A DNA stretch of 64,000 bases. Source: Paenibacillus antri. Its GTDB lineage: Bacteria; Bacillota; Bacilli; Paenibacillales; YIM-B00363. This document shows, piece after piece, positions 18,382 to 26,985 of this stretch. Position 1 is the stretch's first letter, and the number at the start of each line of letters is the position of its first letter. Where the stretch lies: the NCBI RefSeq assembly GCF_005765165.1, contig NZ_VCIW01000001.1, positions 496,001-560,000 of the forward strand. Reading direction: 5' to 3'. The notes beneath the pieces are model-generated. The model saw nothing but the letters and a program-made list of their open reading frames with translations. It did not search any database and was not told the DNA's origin. A program made the position numbers and the translations under genes.

Positions 18382-18453
18382 AGCGTGCTGCGCCTCCCTG
18401 TCCGGAATAGAAATTAGCGAGGAAATCTCACTAGTAATAAGCCTAGCCTCACT

Positions 18454-18476
18454 AATAGCGAGATCTCCTCGCTATT
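18454..18476 (-). terminator. Hairpin between endonuclease and helicase genes
   Basis: AATAGCGAG and CTCGCTATT form a perfect 9-base stem around ATCTC. A second copy of TAGCGAGGA lies 35 bases to the left and could form a longer alternative structure. It follows the Mrr-like gene on the minus strand but has no long T run, so termination is only moderately supported. Confidence 0.5.
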
Positions 18477-18492
18477 CAGCGACCGGGCACCG

Positions 18493-19353
18493 TCAGATCC
18501 CCTTCGTATGCCGGCACGCCGGGAAGGTCGAGCAGCCCCAAAACGGCGTGCCGTCCTTGCCCTTCCGCTTCACCATCGGCGCGCCGCACCGGCAGGCGAC
18601 CGCCGAGCCGGCGGCGGCTTCCCGCTTCGCCTGAGCCGCTGCTCGAACGGGAGCCGGAGCCGCAGCTCGAGGTTTGGCGTTGCGCGGCGAACCGGGGGAC
18701 CATTTTCCCCAGGCTCTTAGTTTCTGTTCGACGATGGCGCCGTGCCAGTACTCTACCTTGCGGTCGTCCGCTTCCTTCTTAGCCGGTCCCGTCAGATCGG
18801 ACGTGGTGACCAGCAGCGCCAGAATGCAGTCGTGATTCCGCTTCGCCCCGACGAGCTCGCGTACGGTCTGGACGGGCACCATGTTGCCGTCGGCGTAACA
18901 TTTGGCCTGGACGGCCGTCTTCTCCCCGCGACGATCGACGATGACCAAGTCGACGCCGCCGTCGTTGCCGCCGACGCCCACTTCATGCACCGTATACCCC
19001 TGATCGCGAAAATAGAGCGCAAGCAGCCGCTCGAACTCCGGGCCGGATAACCGATCGAGGCCGCTGCCGAGGATCTCCTCATCCGACCGAACCGCCGTCG
19101 ATGTGCGTTTCGAAGCGGAGGCCGCCTTCCGAGGCGCCGCCGACTTGCTTCGGGGCTTCTTCTCCGCCCGACGCTTCCGGGTCCATGCAGCGCCCGCGAT
19201 CTCCCCGACGATCACGCCGCCGATCAACAAACCTAAGAACACGCCGAAATGCATCTTTGGGAAAAGATAATACAACCCGAGCGCTCCCAAAACTACGATT
19301 CCTCGCAAGAAATACGCCAATTGCCGCCCTTCGGCGCGATATGTGCGTGCCAA
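18493..19353 (-). CDS. Membrane-anchored Mrr-like restriction endonuclease
   Basis: 286 residues from a TTG start. Two hydrophobic helices (about 13-31 and 35-56) anchor the protein; a basic linker follows. Residues 100-200 form an Mrr_cat/DUF2034 PD-(D/E)XK domain with E106 in the first helix, NDGGVDLVIV (D131, D135) and AVQAKCY (Q149, K151). A C-terminal topoisomerase-type zinc ribbon has CRCGAPM and later GCSTFPAC. Family members cleave DNA, often modified DNA, and membrane anchoring suggests action at DNA entry. It is monocistronic, with the shared promoter-like element at 19400-19460 upstream. Confidence 0.85.
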   Translation of the reverse strand: MARTYRAEGRQLAYFLRGIVVLGALGLYYLFPKMHFGVFLGLLIGGVIVGEIAGAAWTRKRRAEKKPRSKSAAPRKAASASKRTSTAVRSDEEILGSGLDRLSGPEFERLLALYFRDQGYTVHEVGVGGNDGGVDLVIVDRRGEKTAVQAKCYADGNMVPVQTVRELVGAKRNHDCILALLVTTSDLTGPAKKEADDRKVEYWHGAIVEQKLRAWGKWSPGSPRNAKPRAAAPAPVRAAAQAKREAAAGSAVACRCGAPMVKRKGKDGTPFWGCSTFPACRHTKGI

Positions 19354-19399
19354 TGCTCTCTCTCCCCGCTATCTATCGTAACCGTATACGACTGTTAAT

Positions 19400-19460
19400 C
19401 TAGTAAATTATTCCCACCTCTAGTGTACCCCCTAAAGCACTAGAATTCTAGTAGAAATTT
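19400..19460 (-). promoter_or_regulatory. Shared 5' element, copy A (before Mrr-like gene)
   Basis: On the plus strand it contains AATTATTCCCACCTCTAG and, 22 bases later, CTAGTAGAAATTT. The same two words occur before the genes at 30805 and 56964. Here the spacing between them is about one helical turn longer than in the other two. The rest of the 19354-19676 gap shows only the terminator listed below. Confidence 0.5.
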
Positions 19461-19587
19461 GGCTCTACCGTAACATGTCGACGTGACAACCGCTCGTCAG
19501 CGAACCTATGTTTCATACTCCCTGGACAAAGGCAATCACCTCGGAAAAGGATCCCGGAGAGGCTCCTCCCCTCCAACCGCCGCAGCG

Positions 19588-19628
19588 TCAAAAAAAGGAG
19601 GACCCGCCGAACCCCCGGCACATCCTCC
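19588..19628 (-). terminator. Terminator of the MFS gene
   Basis: On the minus strand GGAGGA pairs with TCCTCC across a GC-rich loop that itself contains GCCG/CGGC, followed by TTTTTTT. It lies about 50 bases past the MFS stop codon. Confidence 0.75.
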
Positions 19629-19676
19629 ATACGATTGTTCCATTCGTCCTTGGCGAACGATCTGAATCCGCAGCCC

Positions 19677-20918
19677 CTACCCACGCAATTGATCATCCTT
19701 CGGAAGCCAAGCCGTAAGCACGCCGAATAGAGGAAGGAATCCGGAAATGACCATGACCAGCGTTATGCTTGTCATGTCGGCCAACCATCCGAGCGTCGCC
19801 GCGCCGAGCGCACCCATCCCGAAGGCGAGGCCGAAGAACAGCCCGGCGACGAAGCCGACCTTGCCCGGCACGAGCTCCTGCGCATAGACGACGATAATGG
19901 AAAAGGCCGACGACAAAATAAACCCGGCGAAGACGGCAAGCACCCCCGTCCAAAATAAGTTGGCGAAGGGCAGCAGGATCGAAAAAGGAGCCGTCCCGAG
20001 CACGGACGCCCAAATAATGTTGCGTCGGCCGAAACGATCCGCCATCGGCCCGCCGACGAACGTCCCGACCGCCGAGGCGGCAAGGAAGGCGAATAAAAAC
20101 CATTGCGCATTAGCGATGGACAGACCGAATCCGTCGATCAAGTGGAACGTGAAGTAGCTCGACATGCTTGCGATGTACACGTTCTTGGACATGACGAGCA
20201 GGATGAGGATCGTCATCGCCCAAGCGATTCGACCCCGGGTGAGAGGGCGCGCCGAAAGCCGGATCGGGCTCGCCGCCGCCTTGCGCTTCTTCTCCTCCTC
20301 GAGCTGCGTGACCTTCTTCCCGTACCATCGAGCCACATAGGTTTGGATTGCGATACCGGCAATCGCGGCGAAGGCGAACCAGATGACGCCGAATTGCCCG
20401 ACATGGACGAAGAGCACCGCCGTCATGATCGGTCCGAGCGCGCTTCCGAAGTTGCCCCCGACCTGGAAGATCGATTGGGCAAGCCCTCGTCGTCTCCCCG
20501 CTGCTAAGTAGGCGACTCTCGACGATTCCGGGTGGAAGATGGCCGAACCGACGCCCATCATCGTCACCGCCAGCAAGATCAGTGCATAAGTCGGCGCCAA
20601 AGCGAGCGTAATTATCCCTGCAAGGGTAAAGCACACGCCCACAGGCAAGATGATCGGCAACGGGCGCTTGTCGGCGAAGAGGCCGATCAACGGCTGCAGG
20701 AGCGAGGCGGTCAAGTTCATCGCCAGGGTGATCATGCCGATCTGCGCATAACTCAGGTCGAGCTCATCCCTAAGAATCGGGAAAATCGAAGATACCGTCG
20801 ATTGCATCGTGTCGTTCAACAGATGTACGACACTGACGGCTAACAGGATCGGAAACACCGTCGCTTTCGCGGTGTCTCCAAGGGTCTCAGTATTTTGTTG
20901 TTTCGGGTTCTCACTCAT
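19677..20918 (-). CDS. MFS exporter, fosmidomycin-resistance (Fsr) type
   Basis: 413 residues with about 12 hydrophobic segments. The Fsr-subfamily words are visible: HLLNDTMQSTVSSIFPILRD near residue 35, LLQPLIGLFADKRP after helix 2, and GSAIFHPESSRVAYLAAG followed by QSIFQVGGNFGSALGP. Proteins of this type export fosmidomycin and other small compounds; the natural substrate here is not known. It is an isolated gene with its own terminator and no link to the flanking defence genes. Confidence 0.85.
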   Translation of the reverse strand: MSENPKQQNTETLGDTAKATVFPILLAVSVVHLLNDTMQSTVSSIFPILRDELDLSYAQIGMITLAMNLTASLLQPLIGLFADKRPLPIILPVGVCFTLAGIITLALAPTYALILLAVTMMGVGSAIFHPESSRVAYLAAGRRRGLAQSIFQVGGNFGSALGPIMTAVLFVHVGQFGVIWFAFAAIAGIAIQTYVARWYGKKVTQLEEEKKRKAAASPIRLSARPLTRGRIAWAMTILILLVMSKNVYIASMSSYFTFHLIDGFGLSIANAQWFLFAFLAASAVGTFVGGPMADRFGRRNIIWASVLGTAPFSILLPFANLFWTGVLAVFAGFILSSAFSIIVVYAQELVPGKVGFVAGLFFGLAFGMGALGAATLGWLADMTSITLVMVISGFLPLFGVLTAWLPKDDQLRG

Positions 20919-21177
20919 TCGTCAGGTTCTTCCTCTCCACGGTCATCTTGTTTCTCTACATGACACCTATTGCACGATATATATGAAAGCCCCGCATCAA
21001 GGCATTCCACCGTAACGGGCCGGTCTATCGCCATGGACTTTTCCCCGGCCTACTCCCCGCCGAACCGCCATGAAACCAATCCCCTCCCTCTCGAAAATGC
21101 TCCATTCCCCCAAGTCTACCGTTCCTTCATCATTCCTGCCACATCCAAGTTCGAAAAAGGATACCCGATGAACTCCG
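20919..21177. other. Intergenic gap, nothing recognised
   Basis: Contains the upstream region of the MFS gene (minus strand) and of the small membrane protein copy (plus strand). No convincing gene, RNA or repeat was seen. Confidence 0.5.
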
Positions 21178-21211
21178 TTGACGATCGCTCGCGGGTTTGA
21201 GACTATTTTCC
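21178..21211 (+). promoter_or_regulatory. Conserved upstream block of small membrane gene, copy 1
   Basis: TTGACG followed by GGGTTTGAGACTATTTTCC recurs, nearly unchanged, before the paralogous gene at 25394. Conservation in non-coding sequence between the two copies suggests a promoter or regulator site; the sigma factor is not identified. Confidence 0.45.
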
Positions 21212-21240
21212 ATATCCTGTATCGCCCTGGAGCTCTCGCC

Positions 21241-21565
21241 ATGACGTTGCTGCCGATTGCGCTTCTACTGGTTGTGGTCTATCTGCTCATCGCCAGAAAA
21301 TCCCGCGTAAGCTTGTTCCGCCGCCTGCTCGTCCCGATGCTGTTCTCGCTGTTCGTCACGCTGCATCTCAAGCATCAATTATGTCGTCAGCCTCATCCCT
21401 CACCCGGAGGGCATCAACCTCCCGAGCTCCTACTTACACTTGAACTTCGGCGACACGAACTGGTCGGCGGAGCGATTCCGCGGCGCGTCCCAGATCTCCA
21501 GCTGGGTCTCCTTCGCATGGCTGTGCGCGACGGCCGTCGCCGCCTTCGAACGGAAGCGAAGCTAG
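21241..21565 (+). pseudogene. Small membrane protein, frameshifted copy
   Basis: The ATG at 21241 opens a reading frame that matches the intact paralogue at 25394 through SLFVTLHL. Near 21370 the match moves to another frame, where NYVVSLIPHPEGINLPSS and GDTNWSAERF continue the similarity up to a TAG at 21563-21565. A one-base indel thus disrupts the gene, unless it is a sequencing error. The intact product is a ~107-residue protein with three hydrophobic segments and no known function. Confidence 0.75.
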
Positions 21566-21680
21566 TAAAAGATAGTTAGCATACTTAAATTTATATAGCT
21601 CCGCGAGCGCCGATGTAGTATTCTATCATCCTAGGTATTTCTAACTATTTCATACCGAACCTCAGGGGGAAGACATCACG

Positions 21681-24134
21681 ATGTTTCGAACACACACGAA
21701 ACGATTGACCGCGCTGCTCGCGGCGGCAGTAACCTTTTCCACACTAGTATCGGGAACCCCGGCAAGCGCAGACGCAAGCCCGAACCCGCTGGAGGGCATC
21801 GTCCTCACGAAGCATGATTACCTCGGCTCCGAAGGGTTTGCCAACATTAATTACGAGGACGGGATCTTCTACCTGACCGGAAGGTCCAACCGGGTATACT
21901 CCGACGATGGCGGATCGAGCTGGAAGCAACTGTACGGTAACAATACCCAGAGGGACACGGCCGGCGACGGCAACGGGAACTTCCTCTCCGTGACAGGTTC
22001 GGGAGGTTATCTTCTTTGGGATACGACCACGCGGGCATTGGAATCGTATGATAAAGAGATCGATTACCCGGGATATGGGCCGTCCATGGCAAGCGTGACT
22101 TACTTCAACGGGTCTTATTATGCGGCAGGCTACGAGATGGCCACGATGCCGCAGCTCGGTAGAATCTTTAAACTAAACGACGACGGCGAATCCTGGCAAC
22201 ACATTGCGGTTCAAGGTCCTGCGCTGGAGAACAAGCGTTTCAATAAAATCAGAACGAACGGGACCACGATGGTCGCCGTCGGGGAATACGGTCTGATCGC
22301 GACCTCGACGGACGGCGTTACGTGGATCCAGAGAGCATCCGGATCGAGTCAGCACTTGGAGGACGTAACGGTCCCGGCCGACGGCAGCCCGATGATGGCT
22401 GTCGGGATGAACAATACGTTCACGATCTCCGAAGACGGCGGGATAACCTGGGAAGCATATGGCTTCAGTTATGATATGGCCGATATCATTAGCGTGACCT
22501 ATGCTCGCGGGTATTACGTCGTCTCCACCGAGTACGGACAGATTCTCTATTCGACCGATGCTCGGAATTGGACGGAATTCGATCATGGCTTCGGAAGAAT
22601 CTCGATCCACGCCATTAATATCGACCTGCCGGGGCAGATGGTTCTCGCCGGAGGCGGCGGCCTGGTCTATTCTGTAAGTAAAGCTTCTACCTCCACGGCG
22701 TTAGCGAGCAGCGCGAATCCGGCCTCGGCAGGGCAAGAAGTCGTGTTTACCGCGACCGTGTCGAAGCCGTTGAATTCCCCGGTTACGGCCTCGCCGACGG
22801 GTACGGTCACGTTTAAGAACGGCGAGTCGGTATTGGGCAGCGTTCCGGTCACGGTAGGACAAGCGACATATGCCGTCTCGGATTTGAGCATCGGCACGCA
22901 TCAAATTACAGCGGTATATAGCGGCGACGGGGCGTTCGGTACAAGTACATCTGCGCCGGTATCCCAAGTCGTAACCGAAGCTGCGCCTAAGAAGGCCACG
23001 ACGACGACCGTGATGAGTTCGCGAAATCCGTCTACGGCAGGTCAGTCCGTTACGATTAGTGCGACGGTGACGGGAGCCTCCGGCACGCCGACAGGTACCT
23101 TGACCTTCATGGACGGCGGCACGGTGCTGGATACCGTTCCGATGACGGTCGGCGCCGCAACCTACTCGACGACGCAATTCGCGGTAGGGACGCATTCCAT
23201 CACCGTAACGTACAGTGGAAATGCCGAGTTTGAGGGCAGCGCCTCTGCACCGCTCGCGCAGACGGTAACTGCCGAAGATTCCGGCAGCTCCGACGACGAC
23301 GGCTCCGGCGGCAGCGGCGGCGGAAGCGAACCGACGACGGGAACGTCGCCGATTCCAACGACACCAACAGCGCCAACGGTGCCGAAGACGCCTGAACAGC
23401 CGAGCGCGCCGAAACCGGAAGAGGCCGGGGAAATCCCGCAAGACCCGAACGATATCTTTAGAAGTCAGGTCGTTCGCGCGGACAGCAACGTCATTGCAGG
23501 AGTTCAAGCGAGAACGGCGGAAATCTTAGAAAACGGCGGGAGGTTCGCAGCCATCCAATACAATGATATCGGTGAACACTGGTCCATCCCGAACGTCGAA
23601 AAGCTGACGAAGCTCGGCGTCATTCACGGGTACCCGAACGGCGGCTTCGAGCCGGATGCGGTCATTACGCGTGCCGAATTCGCCGCGATGATCGACAGAG
23701 GCTTCGTGGATATGGCTAGCAGGAACGTTGAGATCAATGAAGAAGATTTCGCGGCATACAGCGATATCGAGGGGCATTGGTCTTCCGATAACTTGAAGCA
23801 GCTTGTAGCCGTCGGCGTCATGACAGGTTACGAGGACGGCACGCTCCGCCCGGAACAGACGATCACGCGCCAAGAGATGGCCCTTATGATCACTCGGGTA
23901 CTGAACGCTTACATTCTGAACCGCGATACATCGGATGTAGCCTTCAGCGACTTGGACGGCGCGTATGGCGCGGAAGCGATTAAGAAGGCTGCGGCATTGG
24001 GCATTTTCACAGGGAAAACGGAACAACGCTTCGACCCGCATGCGGGTGCGACGCGCGCCGAATCCCTTCAGACGATCATCAACACGTATACGTTAAGCCC
24101 GGCCATCAAGGAAGCGCTGGACAGCTTGAACTGA
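21681..24134 (+). CDS. SLH-anchored surface protein with propeller and Ig-like repeats
   Basis: 817 residues. A signal peptide ends near ASA (residue 30). Residues 35-335 contain repeats of the YSDDGGSSW/TSTDGVTW/YSTDARNW type (BNR/YCF48-like beta-propeller). Two Ig-like domains of the Big_3_5 type follow, each starting with SS.NP(A/S)(S)AGQ and ending HXITxxYSG. A Gly/Ser/Pro/Thr linker leads to three SLH domains (from about 620), recognisable by HWS..N and the xTRAEFA motif. SLH domains bind pyruvylated secondary cell-wall polymer, so the protein is displayed on the surface. The ligand of the propeller is unknown. A strong terminator follows. Confidence 0.9.
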   Translation: MFRTHTKRLTALLAAAVTFSTLVSGTPASADASPNPLEGIVLTKHDYLGSEGFANINYEDGIFYLTGRSNRVYSDDGGSSWKQLYGNNTQRDTAGDGNGNFLSVTGSGGYLLWDTTTRALESYDKEIDYPGYGPSMASVTYFNGSYYAAGYEMATMPQLGRIFKLNDDGESWQHIAVQGPALENKRFNKIRTNGTTMVAVGEYGLIATSTDGVTWIQRASGSSQHLEDVTVPADGSPMMAVGMNNTFTISEDGGITWEAYGFSYDMADIISVTYARGYYVVSTEYGQILYSTDARNWTEFDHGFGRISIHAINIDLPGQMVLAGGGGLVYSVSKASTSTALASSANPASAGQEVVFTATVSKPLNSPVTASPTGTVTFKNGESVLGSVPVTVGQATYAVSDLSIGTHQITAVYSGDGAFGTSTSAPVSQVVTEAAPKKATTTTVMSSRNPSTAGQSVTISATVTGASGTPTGTLTFMDGGTVLDTVPMTVGAATYSTTQFAVGTHSITVTYSGNAEFEGSASAPLAQTVTAEDSGSSDDDGSGGSGGGSEPTTGTSPIPTTPTAPTVPKTPEQPSAPKPEEAGEIPQDPNDIFRSQVVRADSNVIAGVQARTAEILENGGRFAAIQYNDIGEHWSIPNVEKLTKLGVIHGYPNGGFEPDAVITRAEFAAMIDRGFVDMASRNVEINEEDFAAYSDIEGHWSSDNLKQLVAVGVMTGYEDGTLRPEQTITRQEMALMITRVLNAYILNRDTSDVAFSDLDGAYGAEAIKKAAALGIFTGKTEQRFDPHAGATRAESLQTIINTYTLSPAIKEALDSLN

Positions 24135-24138
24135 ACGA

Positions 24139-24167
24139 CAGAAAACCACCCATCGGGTGGTTTTCTG
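24139..24167. terminator. Bidirectional terminator
   Basis: CAGAAAACCACCC and GGGTGGTTTTCTG form a perfect 13-base stem around ATC, directly after the SLH gene and just before the stop of the convergent Rpn fragment. A/T runs on both sides suit both strands. Confidence 0.85.
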
Positions 24168-24172
24168 CGTTA

Positions 24173-24562
24173 TCAAGTATTGGTTTTGCTGATGCCCCGA
24201 ACCTGCTCGATATCCATTCCAGTGAGTTCGGCGATCAGTGCAAGCTCGAAACCCTTTTCCAACATGTTCTTCGCTACATCGATCTTACCTTGTTCCACGC
24301 CTTTCTCCATGCCCTTCTCCATGCCTTCCTCCAGCCCTTTCGCGACTCCGTCCGCAATAAGGCTGTTTCGTTCCATGAGCGAATGCTCCCGGGCTTCATA
24401 CAACCGATAGGTCTCTTCGTCGCCGCTTAAGCGGAGCAAGAGTTCTTCGGTTTTCTTCAGGTCGGGGTCTCTCTCGATCAGCTCCCGCCGTTCATGCTCC
24501 GGCATGTTTTCCGTCAGATACAGCAGCCAGCGATGCAATGGATTGCTCATATCCTTCGCCAT
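24173..24562 (-). pseudogene. Rpn-family nuclease, C-terminal fragment
   Basis: The 129-residue frame matches only the C-terminal tail of Rpn (PDDEXK) recombination-promoting nucleases: the ERxELIERDPDLKKT helix region and the low-complexity tail with EEGMEKGMEKGVEQGK and LIAELTGMDIEQV. The N-terminal catalytic domain is missing. The break lies at about 24565, exactly where the divergent VCBS gene has also lost its 5' part, so one deletion probably removed both. Function is almost certainly lost. Confidence 0.7.
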
Positions 24563-24576
24563 CCTCTCGAATTTAG

Positions 24577-25233
24577 GAAGTTCCAGAAAATGTACCGGCG
24601 GATGCGCCGGCGGAGCAAGGGAGCCCTTTCCTCCAGAACGTGACCGTCAATATTCAATGCGGCGCGACCAAACGAGTGTACACGATCTCGCTCGATCCGA
24701 ACGCGAACTCGGGCTACAATCCGACGGTGTTCCTCGGCGACTTCACCAAAGACGGCATTAAGGACATCCTGGTCACGATCGACTCCGGGGGCTCGGGGGC
24801 GTTCACGTTCGACTACGTCTATTCGTTCGTGCATAATCAGGCTCGCAAGCTGTTCGACTTTAACGCGTACAACGAACAGAACCGGTATGTCGTTAAATTT
24901 ATAGACGGCTACAGGCTGAGAGTGACGAGCTTGGCGACGAAGACCGACTACCTCATCGACATTAGCGGGCGGGGAGCCAACTACTTGTCGCAGCTGTACG
25001 ACGCGAACGGCAAGCTGATCAAGCCGGTCCAGGGCGACGCGAACGCAGTGAGCGGCTTTTACCCGGTCGATATGGATCGGGACGGCCGGTATGAAATTCA
25101 GGCGTACCAACGTATCACCGGTCTCTACAACGCGGATTCGTTCGGTTACGTGATCAATACGCTGCAGTGGGACGGGAAGCAGTTCGCCATCTGGCAGCAA
25201 TGGATGGCCATCTTCGGCAGCTCCGCAACCTGA
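24577..25233 (+). pseudogene. VCBS/FG-GAP-type protein, 5'-truncated
   Basis: An open frame runs from just after a TAG at 24574 to the stop at 25233. From a GTG at 24640 it gives 197 residues with FLGDFTKDGIKDILVT and VDMDRDGRYEIQAYQ, calcium-loop words of VCBS/FG-GAP repeat proteins, as found in spore-former extracellular proteins. No signal peptide or ribosome site is present and the 5' end abuts the Rpn fragment, so the gene appears to have lost its start. Expression from the GTG cannot be excluded. Confidence 0.55.
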
Positions 25234-25254
25234 CCGCACTAGCGAACCGAGTGC

Positions 25255-25285
25255 GCTATTAGGGAAGTGCGGCTTCCTTAATAGC
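25255..25285 (+). terminator. Terminator-like hairpin
   Basis: GCTATTAGGGAAG and CTTCCTTAATAGC pair around TGCGG, about 20 bases after the VCBS fragment. The T run is poor. The GCTATT words resemble those in the hairpin at 18454-18476. Confidence 0.5.
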
Positions 25286-25327
25286 GTATTCGCTGCGCTA
25301 TTTCCGCTTTATCCCTATCGAAAATGG

Positions 25328-25362
25328 TTGACCCACGCCCAGGGGTTTGAGACAATTATTCC
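25328..25362 (+). promoter_or_regulatory. Conserved upstream block of small membrane gene, copy 2
   Basis: TTGACC followed by GGGGTTTGAGACAATTATTCC matches the block at 21178-21211. It ends about 30 bases before the ATG. Confidence 0.45.
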
Positions 25363-25393
25363 CAAAACCCTCGTTAGCCTGTGGAGGTGGATC

Positions 25394-25717
25394 ATGACGT
25401 TCTTGATAATCGCGACGGTGTTAGCCATCGCATATCTACTCATCGCCCGGTGGCTTCGTGCGGATCTGTTCCGCTGCCTGCTTGTCGTCTCGTTGCTCTC
25501 CCTGTTCGTCACGCTGCATCTAGGACTCAATTACGTCGGCAGCATGGCGGACAACCCCGAAGGCATCGGATTAACGAGCTCGTATTTGCTCTGGATCTTC
25601 GGCGACTCGAATTGGTCGACTTACCGGTTCGGCAACGCGTTCCGCATATCTAGTTGGATCTCGTTCGTGCTTCTCATCGCACTTGCAGGCACCGCCCTCG
25701 TCCGAAAACGGGATTAA
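25394..25717 (+). CDS. Small integral membrane protein, unknown function
   Basis: 107 residues from the ATG at 25394, preceded by GGAGGTGG. Hydrophobic segments lie at about 2-18, 27-45 and 87-101. Between them is a conserved NPEGIGLTSSYLLWIFGDSNW stretch, split here into NPEGIGLTSS and FGDSNW, shared with the frameshifted copy at 21241. I do not recognise the family. The intact copy and a decayed one 4 kb apart point to a past duplication. Confidence 0.7.
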   Translation: MTFLIIATVLAIAYLLIARWLRADLFRCLLVVSLLSLFVTLHLGLNYVGSMADNPEGIGLTSSYLLWIFGDSNWSTYRFGNAFRISSWISFVLLIALAGTALVRKRD

Positions 25718-25730
25718 ACGCGACTGTGAA

Positions 25731-25957
25731 CTACTCGTATTCGTAGCTGGTTTTTCGGTACCATTCGATCGCCTTCCGCTTGTAGCAGCCGTCGCGATAT
25801 CGGCACCACTCGTCCATCAAGCAGAGAAGATTCGCCGTATCCCTAAACCTGCGCAAAGAGATCAAGACGACGGCCGGATCGACTTAAGGTAAGGGAGCGG
25901 CGCGTCGTCGGTGAACAGCACGTTCACAACTTGCTCATTGATCCCTAGCTTCAGCAT
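25731..25957 (-). pseudogene. Short decayed gene, frameshifted
   Basis: An ATG at 25957 starts MLKLGINEQVVNVLF, which resembles the first residues of the DUF3427 helicase (LGIYEQVVNEL) at 18381. That frame stops after 31 residues. A second frame continues VLISLRRFRDTANLL and DEWCRYRDGCYKRKA up to a TAG at 25731-25733. This may be the joined ends of a much longer gene after an internal deletion. The assignment is tentative; the rest of the 25718-26064 gap holds nothing recognised. Confidence 0.35.
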
Positions 25958-26064
25958 ACGTGCGGCCTTCCTTCCCACTATTCTACAGAAAATTTTGGGT
26001 CACGATAAAAAAGAAAGAGCTTGCCGCCGGCAGACTCTTCTAATCCTTCCCTCTATGATTTCCC

Positions 26065-26985
26065 TTAGCCCAAACCCGCCCCTCGCCGCTCATACGCTTC
26101 CAACTGCTCGTATACGTCCTTCTTTAGCTTCGCCAACGCCTGATGCTTCAGATGCTCCCTACGCCAGCAAAAGCCGAACAGCTGGTCGCGAAGGTCGTCT
26201 TCATCCCGGTACAACCCTTCTAACGTGTCGAGCACCTCTTTCCGCTTCAGGCGGGAGTACATATGGAACTTGCTCGCGACGTCGAACGCGTCACCGTTAT
26301 GCCTCGAGTAAAAATCTCTTAACCCTAGTACATCGACGTTGTTCCGAATGATGGGTTCCTCCGTGAGCGTAACCGACAGATGCGCCGGATTCGTGAACGC
26401 ATCCGCAATGTCGATATTGAATCCGAATCGAATGAGCGGATCCAGATCCGTCGAGCTATACGGCGACAAATCGAGTTCGGCGGTCCCCTTCGAATGGTTA
26501 CAGTTGTAACAGGACGGCACCAAATTATAAAAGGACATCGCTAAAAACGGATACTTCGATTTATGAAAGAAATGGTCGAGCTGGCTCGTCCGTTTCGTCC
26601 CGCGGTTCGGCCGCTCCACATTGTCGATGTGATTCCGATTGCAAAACGGGCAGATGCGAATCCTCAACCGTTCCATCAACACGACTGCGTTATAGCCGTG
26701 ATCGCCGATCGACCGGCCAGCTTCAGCGAAGATGGCGTACATGTTTTTCAGATCCACAATACAATCTGGATAACTATCCTGCTGTTCGCAGGTACGCCGA
26801 ATTTCATCCAACTGCTCCACTCTCGCCGTAATGACGTATCGGAGGCTGTACCGCGGATCGCAATCCCGGAACCAACGATCGTACTCGTCCTCCGTGTACT
26901 CCCCTTTCTTCCGCAGCTGTTCGACGACGGCTTCGTAATGCTGTTGGGCAAATCGGTCCTGAGCCGCTTCATAAATATTAATCAT
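26065..26985 (-). CDS. HNH endonuclease, PtuB-like partner of ATPase
   Basis: 306 residues from the ATG at 26985 (GGAG nine bases upstream); the longer GTG frame from 27000 is less likely. The HNH core is complete: CPFCNRN (C112, C115), LDHFFHKSKYPFLA (D137, H138), and NLVPSCYNCNHSKG (N154, C159, C162), a zinc-containing HNH. The gene overlaps the preceding ATPase gene by eight bases. An ABC-type ATPase plus HNH nuclease is the composition of the Septu antiphage system (PtuA-PtuB). The protein is longer than typical PtuB, so it is called Septu-like. It would cut DNA when released by its ATPase partner. Confidence 0.75.
   Translation of the reverse strand: MINIYEAAQDRFAQQHYEAVVEQLRKKGEYTEDEYDRWFRDCDPRYSLRYVITARVEQLDEIRRTCEQQDSYPDCIVDLKNMYAIFAEAGRSIGDHGYNAVVLMERLRIRICPFCNRNHIDNVERPNRGTKRTSQLDHFFHKSKYPFLAMSFYNLVPSCYNCNHSKGTAELDLSPYSSTDLDPLIRFGFNIDIADAFTNPAHLSVTLTEEPIIRNNVDVLGLRDFYSRHNGDAFDVASKFHMYSRLKRKEVLDTLEGLYRDEDDLRDQLFGFCWRREHLKHQALAKLKKDVYEQLEAYERRGAGLG

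Noticed and set aside
19448-19696. Short open frames between the Mrr-like and MFS genes
   Set aside because: They overlap the terminator and the end of the MFS gene and show no protein-like features.
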